Assembly (NCBI GenBank): GCA_946480585.1
Contig: CAMLKQ010000127.1
Span: 1-6,502, forward strand
Reading direction: 5' to 3'
DNA from: an uncultured Kangiella sp.
GTDB taxonomy: Bacteria; Pseudomonadota; Gammaproteobacteria; Enterobacterales; DSM-103792
DNA: 6,502 nt
Below, one piece after another: positions 1-4,958 of this stretch. The first letter of the stretch is position 1. Each line of letters begins with the position of its first letter. Made by a program: the position numbers and the translations under genes. The notes below the pieces were generated by a model that worked only from the letters and a program-made list of their open reading frames with translations, did not search any database and had not been told where the DNA came from.

Positions 1-740
1 GTCTGGCCGAAAAAATTGCTGGCGGTTTCGGCGAGCTGATGCGCTTCGTCGATGATGATTGCGGCGGCACCGGGCAAGAGTTCACCGAAGCCCTCTTCTT
101 TCAACGCCAGATCGGCCAGTAACAGATGGTGATTGACGACGACGATCTCAGCTTCCATCGCGGTACGGCGGGCCTTGACGACGTGACAATCCTGATAATA
201 CGGGCACTCGCCGCCGAGACAGTTTTCGGTGCTGCTGGTGACGAAGGGCAGAATCGGATCATCATCGGCGAGCGCGATGCATTCGGACAAATCACCGCTG
301 TGGGTGCCGCGCGCCCACGATTCGACCGCGCGCAAACTGCGCACCGAATCCTTGGTCGGCAAGCGGCCGGTTTGCTGGGTTTGTTCGAGCCGGTACAGGC
401 ACAGATAATTGCTGCGGCCTTTCAGCAGCGCACGACGCGGCTTGATGTTGAGCGTGTCGCACACGGTCGGCAGATCGCGGTGATAGAGCTGATCCTGCAG
501 GTTCTTGGTGCCGGTCGAAATGATCACGCGCTCGCCAGCGAGCAAGGCCGGTACGAGATACGCAAACGTTTTGCCGGTGCCGGTGCCCGCCTCGACCACC
601 AAGGTCTGGCGCTGCTGCAAGGCGGTTTCGACCGCCTGCGCCATTTCGATCTGGGCCGGCCGGGCGCGGAAATTGGATTGTTCGGCGAAGGGGCCATCGG
701 AGCCGAGTGCGTAGGCACTCTGCGATACCACGGAAGTCAT
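1..740 (-). CDS. yoaA: YoaA, DinG/XPD-family iron-sulfur ATP-dependent DNA helicase (N-terminal 246 residues, cut by window edge)
   Basis: Superfamily 2 helicase of the XPD/DinG group, expected to unwind DNA 5' to 3'. In E. coli YoaA works with the clamp-loader subunit HolC in repair at damaged replication forks. Seen: Walker A EAGTGTGKTFAYL at residues 50-62, ISTGTKNLQDQL (motif Ia region) at 74-85, four cysteines at C114 (GRSNYLC), C174, C179 and C185 with the DinG-type spacing C-x4-C-x5-C that ligates a 4Fe-4S cluster, NHHLLLADL at 203-211, and the DEAH box D231-H234. The order and wording match YoaA better than DinG; E. coli YoaA is about 636 residues, so roughly 40 percent is visible and helicase domain 2 lies outside. 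The ATG at 740 fits the N-terminal length of YoaA, but no good Shine-Dalgarno sequence precedes it (the upstream stretch is pyrimidine-rich); an adjacent in-frame GTG at 743 is the alternative. The family call is firm and the exact start less so. Confidence 0.93.
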   Translation of the reverse strand, partial: MTSVVSQSAYALGSDGPFAEQSNFRARPAQIEMAQAVETALQQRQTLVVEAGTGTGKTFAYLVPALLAGERVIISTGTKNLQDQLYHRDLPTVCDTLNIKPRRALLKGRSNYLCLYRLEQTQQTGRLPTKDSVRSLRAVESWARGTHSGDLSECIALADDDPILPFVTSSTENCLGGECPYYQDCHVVKARRTAMEAEIVVVNHHLLLADLALKEEGFGELLPGAAAIIIDEAHQLAETASNFFGQ

Positions 741-802
741 CACTACAAAGCCGGTCGCGGAAAGGAAATCGGCGGCACTCAGGTGTCGCCTGCAGGGAGT
801 GC

Positions 803-831
803 AGTGTATCGGGATTAGCAGAGCTTGCCGA
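803..831 (-). promoter_or_regulatory. Weak candidate sigma70 promoter for yoaA
   Basis: On the minus strand TCGGCA (826-831) and TACACT (803-808) are separated by 17 bases, each with 4 of 6 matches to the sigma70 consensus. Transcription would begin near 796 and leave a leader of about 55 bases before the yoaA ATG. The -35 element falls at the edge of the duplicated gene tail described separately. Matches of this quality occur by chance in a GC-rich genome, so this is only the best candidate in the spacer. Confidence 0.25.
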
Positions 832-973
832 GGCGCGTTCAGCGGGCTTTTCTGGCGGCCTGCCCAGACCACCCGGCCCAATTTGGCTGTGCCGTGAACG
901 AGATTGGTGGAACGTGCCGAGACGCGTTCAGGCCGCTTGCTTGGCCGCTTGCCAGACCACCCGACCCAGATTG
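826..973. repeat. Imperfect direct tandem repeat: degenerate second copy of the 3' end of the upstream gene
   Basis: Plus-strand 826-885 and 915-973 align over their whole length with a period of 88-89 bases. By hand I count about 48 identical positions of about 61, with one single-base indel. The blocks TGCCGAG(G/A)CGCGTTCAG and AGACCACCCG(G/A)CCCA are almost unchanged. Copy 915-973 contains the last 15 codons and stop of the 154-residue gene on the minus strand; copy 826-885 lies downstream in the spacer before yoaA. Read on the minus strand in the right frame the second copy still spells KLGRVVW, against NLGRVVW in the gene, so it looks like a duplicated coding tail that has since drifted. 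Confidence 0.8.
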
Positions 974-1392
974 CGGAACCGGGCCACGGTCATGGCACCG
1001 CGCTTGTTCGGTTTGATGTCGGCCAGCGCGACGCTGAGGCTGTCGCGGCTAGCTTCAATCAGTTCGGTCGGTTGGTAGTCTTCGTCCATCAACACCAGCA
1101 CAACCCGATCCCACTGACCATCAAAACCCAGCTGACCGATGCGCTGGCGGGCGCGGCTTTCCTCGAACATCACCCGGCCCTTGATCTGGATCTTGAGCCC
1201 GGCCCGCTCGCCTTCGCCGATGGCATCGACACCGGCAATCGGCTCGGCTGGCAGCTGCAAGCCGAGCAGGCGCATGGCGTCGTGACGGGCGATCTCATTC
1301 GACAACGGCAAGGTCTGGCCGGTGGCCTTGTGGTAATCGGCTGCCAAGCGACGGGCTTCCGCCATCAGCTTGTCGACATCGTAGGCAGTCAT
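928..1392 (-). CDS. Uncharacterised 154-residue protein with PD-(D/E)XK-like residue pattern
   Basis: No established function that I can name. The sequence resembles a widespread family of roughly 150-residue proteobacterial hypothetical proteins, which I believe is catalogued as DUF6998, though I cannot verify that. Family-like stretches: an N-terminal helix, LLGLQL at 42-47, AGVDAIGEG at 53-61, KIQIKGR at 67-73, WDRVVLVLMDEDY at 94-106, and NKRGAMTVARFRNLGRVVW at 129-147. The residues E33, D56, Q69 and K71 follow the E...D...QxK order of restriction-endonuclease-fold nucleases, so a nuclease-like fold is a reasonable inference; catalysis is unproven. There is no signal peptide or membrane segment, so it is probably cytoplasmic. 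The ATG at 1392 is supported by AAGG (1400-1403) seven bases upstream. It starts 102 bases after the preceding small gene on the same strand, so cotranscription is possible. A degenerate copy of its 3' end follows it. Confidence 0.8.
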   Translation of the reverse strand: MTAYDVDKLMAEARRLAADYHKATGQTLPLSNEIARHDAMRLLGLQLPAEPIAGVDAIGEGERAGLKIQIKGRVMFEESRARQRIGQLGFDGQWDRVVLVLMDEDYQPTELIEASRDSLSVALADIKPNKRGAMTVARFRNLGRVVWQAAKQAA

Positions 1393-1494
1393 GGTGCGGC
1401 CTTCATCACGGTTGCGGCTCCGCCAAATCCTGCTGTCATGATAGGCGGCGGCAGCGATGCGGACAATGTGCCGACCACGCGATGCCCGGCTCGC

Positions 1495-1776
1495 TCAGAC
1501 CTTGATGCTGATGTGCCGACCGCGACGCTCTTCACCCGGCGCCCGCTTGCGATTGCGCCGGTCTTCACGCCGACGCTCGACCGCGACCGGCACATCGCGC
1601 TGGCGGCGATCGGCCTTGCGCTTCTCGACACCAACCAGACCCACGCTCGCGCCACCGGATGGCCCGGCCGGCAATGGCGGGATGACTGGCTGCGGCTTCG
1701 GCAACAGTTCTGGCCGAACCGGCTGGTTATCGAGGAATACGCGGGGGATTTCCGCCCCGCTCGGGATATTGGGCAT
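1495..1776 (-). CDS. Small basic protein with 16-residue charged repeats, function unknown
   Basis: A 93-residue protein I cannot assign to a function. Residues 1-45 are proline-rich and neutral, including a PELLPKPQPVIPPLP stretch at 22-36. From residue 51 there is a strongly charged tail built on a 16-residue period starting at E51, E67 and E83. Repeat 1 has KRKADRRQR, repeat 2 has RRREDRRNR, and the third is a degenerate ERRGR followed by HISIKV. The tail would be very basic, suggesting binding to nucleic acid or another polyanion, but that is inference. There is no signal peptide or membrane segment. The ATG at 1776 is chosen because GGAAAG (1785-1790) lies eight bases upstream and the protein then begins MPNIPSG. 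An in-frame ATG at 1908 would add 44 residues of low-quality sequence reaching back to the receptor terminator region. The opposite strand is also open here, so the gene call rests on the repeat structure and the ribosome site. Confidence 0.65.
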   Translation of the reverse strand: MPNIPSGAEIPRVFLDNQPVRPELLPKPQPVIPPLPAGPSGGASVGLVGVEKRKADRRQRDVPVAVERRREDRRNRKRAPGEERRGRHISIKV

Positions 1777-1784
1777 GGTGCTGG

Positions 1785-1790
1785 CTTTCC
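1785..1790 (-). promoter_or_regulatory. Ribosome binding site deciding the start of the small basic protein
   Basis: GGAAAG lies eight bases before the ATG at 1776 on the minus strand. It favours this start over the in-frame ATG at 1908. I see no convincing promoter between this site and the receptor terminator. Confidence 0.5.
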
Positions 1791-1924
1791 GTCTGGTTAC
1801 CGACGATATCGGCACGGAAACAGCATTCTTGACCGTGTCACTGCGGTTTTGTGATGGCCTATGCAATATCTCTGCCCGCAAACCGTGGCGGCCAACGCGA
1901 TGCGCCAATCAAATCGTGCGGCCG

Positions 1925-1962
1925 AAAAAAAACCTGCGGACCGTTGCCGGACCGCAGGTTTT
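1925..1962 (-). terminator. Rho-independent terminator of the TonB-dependent receptor gene
   Basis: On the minus strand an 11-bp stem AAAACCTGCGG/CCGCAGGTTTT (arms 1952-1962 and 1929-1939), extendable by two further pairs after one mismatch, is followed directly by a run of eight T residues (1925-1932). It lies about 80 bases beyond the receptor stop codon. This is a textbook intrinsic terminator and separates the receptor from the small genes downstream. Confidence 0.9.
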
Positions 1963-1972
1963 CCCTACGACT

Positions 1973-1990
1973 GGCAGAGTTACCTCTGCC
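1973..1990 (-). other. GNRA-tetraloop hairpin in the receptor 3' untranslated region
   Basis: A perfect 7-bp stem, GGCAGAG/CTCTGCC, closes a four-base loop. On the minus (transcribed) strand the loop reads GTAA, which fits the stable GNRA tetraloop pattern. It lies just upstream of the terminator and has no T run of its own, so it more likely protects the transcript 3' end or is a second stabilising stem than a terminator. Confidence 0.6.
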
Positions 1991-2010
1991 GCCACTTCGC
2001 TTCTGACATT

Positions 2011-2034
2011 GCCGGACGCCAGGGCGCATCCGGC
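2011..2034 (-). repeat. REP-like palindrome directly after the receptor stop codon
   Basis: On the minus strand the 24-base element starts GCCGGATGCGCC and ends GGCGTCCGGC. It folds as a 6-bp GCCGGA/TCCGGC stem, a TG bulge, and an inner CGCC/GGCG stem. The GCCGGATG start, bulged stem and position just beyond a stop codon recall enterobacterial REP elements. Only one copy is in the window, so whether it is a genome-wide repeat cannot be told from here. Confidence 0.4.
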
Positions 2035-2040
2035 ACCGAA

Positions 2041-4629
2041 TCAGAAGTTGAAGTTGTACTCGACGTAGTAGTTGCGACCAAAGGCGTCGTGGAATTCCTG
2101 ACGGAACCACGGCCAGTTGGCTTCGGTCGGATCGACCGGCGGCTCTTCGTCGGTCAGGTTGTTGACACCGACACGAACACCACCAAAGTTTTCCGGCAGC
2201 GCATAACGCAGCTGCAGGTTCAAGGTGGTCTGGGCGTCGATCATCTGATCGCCAGCCGCATCTTCGTCATAGTACTGGCCCGGAATCTCGTCGATGTACT
2301 TGACGTAGAAGGTGGTGCCAAAATCGCCAATCGCCCAGTCAGCCGACAGGTTGATGCGGTTTTCCGGCAGCACTTCCGAACCGATGTTTTCTTCTTTCGG
2401 TTCATCCGGTGTCAGCTGGGTTTCGAGGCTCAGCACATGCGACCAATCGAACGTGAAGCGCCAGTCACCCATGCCGGTCGGCAGACGATACTCCATGCTC
2501 AGGTCCACGCCCTCAATCGATTGTTCAGACAGATTCGCGAAGCCGGCAAAAATGTAACCGTCTGACAAGCCATTGTTGGCGCCAGTGCCACGATTGATGT
2601 ACTGACCGTAGACGGAAGCGTTGTCCATGATGAACTGCGGATCCAGCTGCGTCACCAAACCTTCGACGGTAATGTTGTAGTAGTCAACGGTGACGTTCAG
2701 GTTGCTGGTGATCTGCCAAACAGCACCGAGGTTAAAGTTTTCACCCTTTTCCTCTTCCAGCGACAAATCACCTGCGCTCCGGATTTCAACCGACTGGACC
2801 GGATCACAGCTCTTGTCCGGGCAATTCGGTGTATCGATCACATCGGAATAGCCCACTTGCAGACCGTTGTACAGCGCAAACAAGTCTGGTGCACGGAAGC
2901 TCTCGCCCCACGAGGCGCGCAGCAACAAATCGTCCATCGGGCGCCATGCCAGCGCGACACGAGGGCTGAATGCGCTACCCACTTCCGAATCGTCGTCATA
3001 GCTGTCATAACGACCAGCGATGTTCAGCTCCAGTGAATCAGCCAGCGGGAACATCAGTTCCAGACCGACGCCAGTCAAGCTACGGCCACCGCCGCCCGAT
3101 ACGCCGCCCGAGCCAACCAAGTCAAAGCTCTCGGTGATCGCATCACGATCATCGCTGTACCACTCACGCTGATGATCCAGCGCCAGAGCGAACTGGGCAC
3201 TGCTATTGCCCATATCGAACATATCGCCACTGATGTTGAAATCAATCAGCGAGGAGCTGGAGAGGCCGAGCGCATTGGGTTGGTAGGAAACGTAGGCAAC
3301 TTGCTCCGGGGTCAACGTGTCGAACAGATCAACGCCATCGCGGACCAGCTCGTCCAGTCGGCTCTGGATCGCATCATTGCCTTGATCGGTGACGCGAGTA
3401 CGGTTAAAGCTGACGCCGGCTTCCCAGTCGAAGCGATCCGCCATTACGCCTTCCAAACCAAACAAGACGTTACCGGTTTCGTTGTGAACATCGCTGCCGC
3501 GCGGGCCGACTTCAACCAACCGACGGTAGTAAACAAATTCAGCACCGGTGCCGTTATAGGCCACAGGGTAACGGGCGTCGCCCTCGACAATCTTCACGCC
3601 CGACTCGTAGGCGGAAGGCTCCAGCTGATTGACGACATTCGAAGTGCCATAACCGAACCGGCTGAAGAACGTGGTGTCAGGGCTCAATTCAAGGCTGTAA
3701 TTGACCATGAAGTTGGCCCGATCCATTTCCGGATAGAGCTGACGGAATGCCGTACGGTTGAAGCGGCAGCGATCACCAACCACAACGCCGCCTGGCAGAC
3801 AGTCCGGGTCCGCCACGTAACGGGTATCCCGACCATCAATGACACCATCACCGTTGGCATCGATATTGGAGGTGACGAGGTTCGAACCATACGAGCTGTA
3901 ACCACCGGCCGGATTGGCGACGTCGCTGGCGGCATAATCACGGTCACGCGACCACAGTGCGGTGTTCTTGTAATACTCGGCCACGATGCTCAGCGAGCTT
4001 TTGTCGGTGCTGGTGCCGGCAACAAACTGGGCGCGAGTGGTTTCATACCCCCCCTCGGAGGTGTTGCCATGACGCAAGGTCACGTCAGCACCGTCAATAT
4101 TTTTGCGCAGAATGATGTTGACGACACCACTGATGGCATCCGAACCGTAGATGGCCGAGGCACCGTCGGTCAGGATTTCGATACGTTCAACCGCTGCAGC
4201 AGGAATGGTCGACAAATCGACGAAGGCATCGGTGCCACCAAGGCCAACCGGATACTTCGGCAGACGACGGCCATCAAGCAGCACCAAGGTGCGGCCAGCA
4301 CCGAAACCACGCAGATCAATGGCCGAGGCTCCCGGCGTGAAACCGAAGGTCTGGCTTTGGTCGATCTGGCCGCCCGTGTTCTGGGTCATTGAGCCCAGCA
4401 CATCCTGAACGGTGGAGAAACCACGGGCGTTGATTTGCTCGGCGTCGATCACGACAACCGGCGACGGGCCTTCGATATCGGTCCGCTTGATTTTCGAACC
4501 GGTCACTTCAATGCGTTCGGCTTCCACGTCATCCGCGGCCAGCGCTGCACCGCCAAGGGCAACGCTACCTGCGCCGAGCAGGGCAAACTGGATTGCTTTC
4601 GCCAACAGATTTTTGGCTAGGGTTTTCAT
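2041..4629 (-). CDS. TonB-dependent outer-membrane receptor, substrate unknown
   Basis: An 862-residue outer-membrane transporter that would import a scarce ligand using energy from TonB-ExbB-ExbD. Residues 1-32 are a signal peptide (basic MKTLAKNLLAK, hydrophobic core, cleavage near ALAA). A TonB-box-like ERIEVTG follows at 38-44. The plug domain spans about 46-176, with SPVVVIDAEQI, IDLRGFGAGRTLVLLDGRR (104-122), VERIEILTDGASAIYG (147-162) and ISGVVNIILR (166-175). The barrel fills the rest, with the usual NLTVDYYNITVEG-like segment, VGVNNLTDEEPP near the end, and a C-terminal aromatic, NYYVEYNFNF. There is no N-terminal STN domain, so it is not a sigma-regulating transducer. Odd points: an EF-hand-like loop at 257-268 and cysteine pairs C277/C288 and C603/C608, the only cysteines seen. 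The start at 4629 is set by GGAG six bases upstream. The substrate (sugar, peptide, siderophore or other) cannot be read from the sequence, and no pathway gene sits beside it. Confidence 0.95.
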   Translation of the reverse strand: MKTLAKNLLAKAIQFALLGAGSVALGGAALAADDVEAERIEVTGSKIKRTDIEGPSPVVVIDAEQINARGFSTVQDVLGSMTQNTGGQIDQSQTFGFTPGASAIDLRGFGAGRTLVLLDGRRLPKYPVGLGGTDAFVDLSTIPAAAVERIEILTDGASAIYGSDAISGVVNIILRKNIDGADVTLRHGNTSEGGYETTRAQFVAGTSTDKSSLSIVAEYYKNTALWSRDRDYAASDVANPAGGYSSYGSNLVTSNIDANGDGVIDGRDTRYVADPDCLPGGVVVGDRCRFNRTAFRQLYPEMDRANFMVNYSLELSPDTTFFSRFGYGTSNVVNQLEPSAYESGVKIVEGDARYPVAYNGTGAEFVYYRRLVEVGPRGSDVHNETGNVLFGLEGVMADRFDWEAGVSFNRTRVTDQGNDAIQSRLDELVRDGVDLFDTLTPEQVAYVSYQPNALGLSSSSLIDFNISGDMFDMGNSSAQFALALDHQREWYSDDRDAITESFDLVGSGGVSGGGGRSLTGVGLELMFPLADSLELNIAGRYDSYDDDSEVGSAFSPRVALAWRPMDDLLLRASWGESFRAPDLFALYNGLQVGYSDVIDTPNCPDKSCDPVQSVEIRSAGDLSLEEEKGENFNLGAVWQITSNLNVTVDYYNITVEGLVTQLDPQFIMDNASVYGQYINRGTGANNGLSDGYIFAGFANLSEQSIEGVDLSMEYRLPTGMGDWRFTFDWSHVLSLETQLTPDEPKEENIGSEVLPENRINLSADWAIGDFGTTFYVKYIDEIPGQYYDEDAAGDQMIDAQTTLNLQLRYALPENFGGVRVGVNNLTDEEPPVDPTEANWPWFRQEFHDAFGRNYYVEYNFNF

Positions 4630-4635
4630 CTTGTT

Positions 4636-4639
4636 CTCC
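4636..4639 (-). promoter_or_regulatory. Shine-Dalgarno site setting the receptor start
   Basis: GGAG lies six bases before the ATG at 4629. That start also places a standard signal peptide at the N-terminus, which rules out the 31-residue in-frame extension beginning at 4722. Confidence 0.85.
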
Positions 4640-4700
4640 GATGGGTCGTGAGGGTTCACTGGACTCATGGCCTCTTCGGGCCGCCTGCTAAACGCACCGA

Positions 4701-4717
4701 TTTCGCAAGATGCGAAA
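4701..4717 (-). other. Short hairpin in the receptor mRNA leader
   Basis: A perfect 7-bp inverted repeat TTTCGCA/TGCGAAA with a three-base centre, about 70 bases upstream of the receptor ATG and downstream of the predicted transcription start. It could be an RNA hairpin or a dimeric protein binding site. It has no T run in either direction long enough to suggest attenuation. Confidence 0.45.
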
Positions 4718-4754
4718 ACCAATACGATCCCTGCAGGTCAGAAGAGCGGGCGCG

Positions 4755-4784
4755 AGCATAGACAGGTTTTTTTGATGCTGGCAA
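4755..4784 (-). promoter_or_regulatory. Candidate sigma70 promoter of the receptor gene
   Basis: On the minus strand TTGCCA (4779-4784, 5 of 6 to TTGACA) and TATGCT (4755-4760, 4 of 6 to TATAAT) are 18 bases apart, with an A7 run in the spacer. Transcription would start near 4747 and give a leader of about 118 bases. It is the best match in the intergenic region, lies between a terminator and a gene that needs its own start, and overlaps a palindrome, all of which support it. Confidence 0.6.
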
Positions 4785-4799
4785 ATTCATGAAATTGCC
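4780..4799. promoter_or_regulatory. Operator-like 20-bp palindrome overlapping the receptor -35 box
   Basis: GGCAAATTCATGAAATTGCC is self-complementary at nine of ten base pairs (only the A/A pair at 4785 and 4794 fails), with a perfect TTCATGAA centre. It shares 4780-4784 with the putative -35 hexamer. This geometry fits a dimeric repressor that blocks RNA polymerase. It does not look like a Fur or CRP site, and I do not recognise the regulator. Confidence 0.55.
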
Positions 4800-4847
4800 T
4801 GACTGTTAAACAGCCAACGCAATGGCAATAGTTAACAAAGCAGGCGC

Positions 4848-4892
4848 TGCATGAACAAAAAGGCGCCATTTTGGCGCCTTTTTGTTCATGCA
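4848..4892 (-). terminator. Strong rho-independent terminator of dnaE2 (structurally bidirectional)
   Basis: A perfect 21-bp inverted repeat, arms 4848-4868 and 4872-4892, with a three-base TTT centre. The core is GGCGCCA/TGGCGCC, flanked by an A5 run on one side and a T5 run on the other, so it reads as a terminator on both strands. It begins about 65 bases after the dnaE2 stop codon and stops read-through into the receptor promoter. The outer TGCATGAAC/GTTCATGCA pairing makes the stem longer than termination normally needs. Confidence 0.9.
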
Positions 4893-4958
4893 TTTTTTCA
4901 CAGAAAAACCGAGAATTTCTTCCTTTTTTTGCGCTCAATCATGCGTCTCGAACAGTGC

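Larger units (their letters stand above)
4630..4958. other. Intergenic control region between dnaE2 and the receptor gene
   Basis: 329 bases without a credible gene. Reading on the minus strand it holds the dnaE2 terminator (4848-4892), an upstream CTGTTAAACAG-type dyad (plus strand 4803-4813), the 20-bp palindrome with the receptor promoter (4755-4799), and a leader of about 118 bases. The leader contains the hairpin at 4701-4717, a smaller GGCC/GGCC dyad (4669-4682) and the ribosome site. A 66-codon minus-strand open frame (4738-4938) runs through the terminator and promoter, is rich in cysteine, and is not a plausible protein. Confidence 0.7.

Noticed and set aside
126..818. 230-codon plus-strand open frame
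   Set aside because: It is antisense to yoaA, whose minus-strand product has Walker A, DEAH and Fe-S motifs. The plus-strand product has no recognisable domain.
1389..1655. 88-codon minus-strand frame whose stop overlaps the ATG at 1392
   Set aside because: The ATGA overlap looks like translational coupling, but the frame covers most of the repeat protein in another phase and shows no motif. The overlap is probably chance.
904..1854. 316-codon plus-strand open frame
   Set aside because: It runs antisense across two separate minus-strand genes and the gap between them. Its product is rich in His, Gln and Pro without order, as expected of an antisense frame in GC-rich DNA, while the minus-strand frames have ribosome sites and family-like motifs.
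1777..1908. 44-residue N-terminal extension of the small basic protein
   Set aside because: The ATG at 1776 has a GGAAAG site eight bases upstream. The extension has no such support and begins almost at the receptor terminator.
1861..2565. 234-codon plus-strand open frame
   Set aside because: It crosses the receptor terminator and 3' hairpins and then runs antisense to the receptor's C-terminal barrel. No domain is recognisable.
3172..4392. 406-codon plus-strand open frame inside the receptor gene
   Set aside because: Long antisense frames are common opposite TonB-dependent receptor genes because of codon bias. The sense strand carries clear plug and barrel motifs, and the antisense product resembles nothing I know.
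4630..4722. 31-residue in-frame extension upstream of the receptor start
   Set aside because: It would bury the signal peptide. The ATG at 4629 has an ideally spaced GGAG and begins a standard signal sequence.
4738..4938. 66-codon minus-strand frame in the intergenic region
   Set aside because: It reads through the perfect terminator stem and the promoter, is Cys/Lys-rich without pattern, and has no ribosome site.
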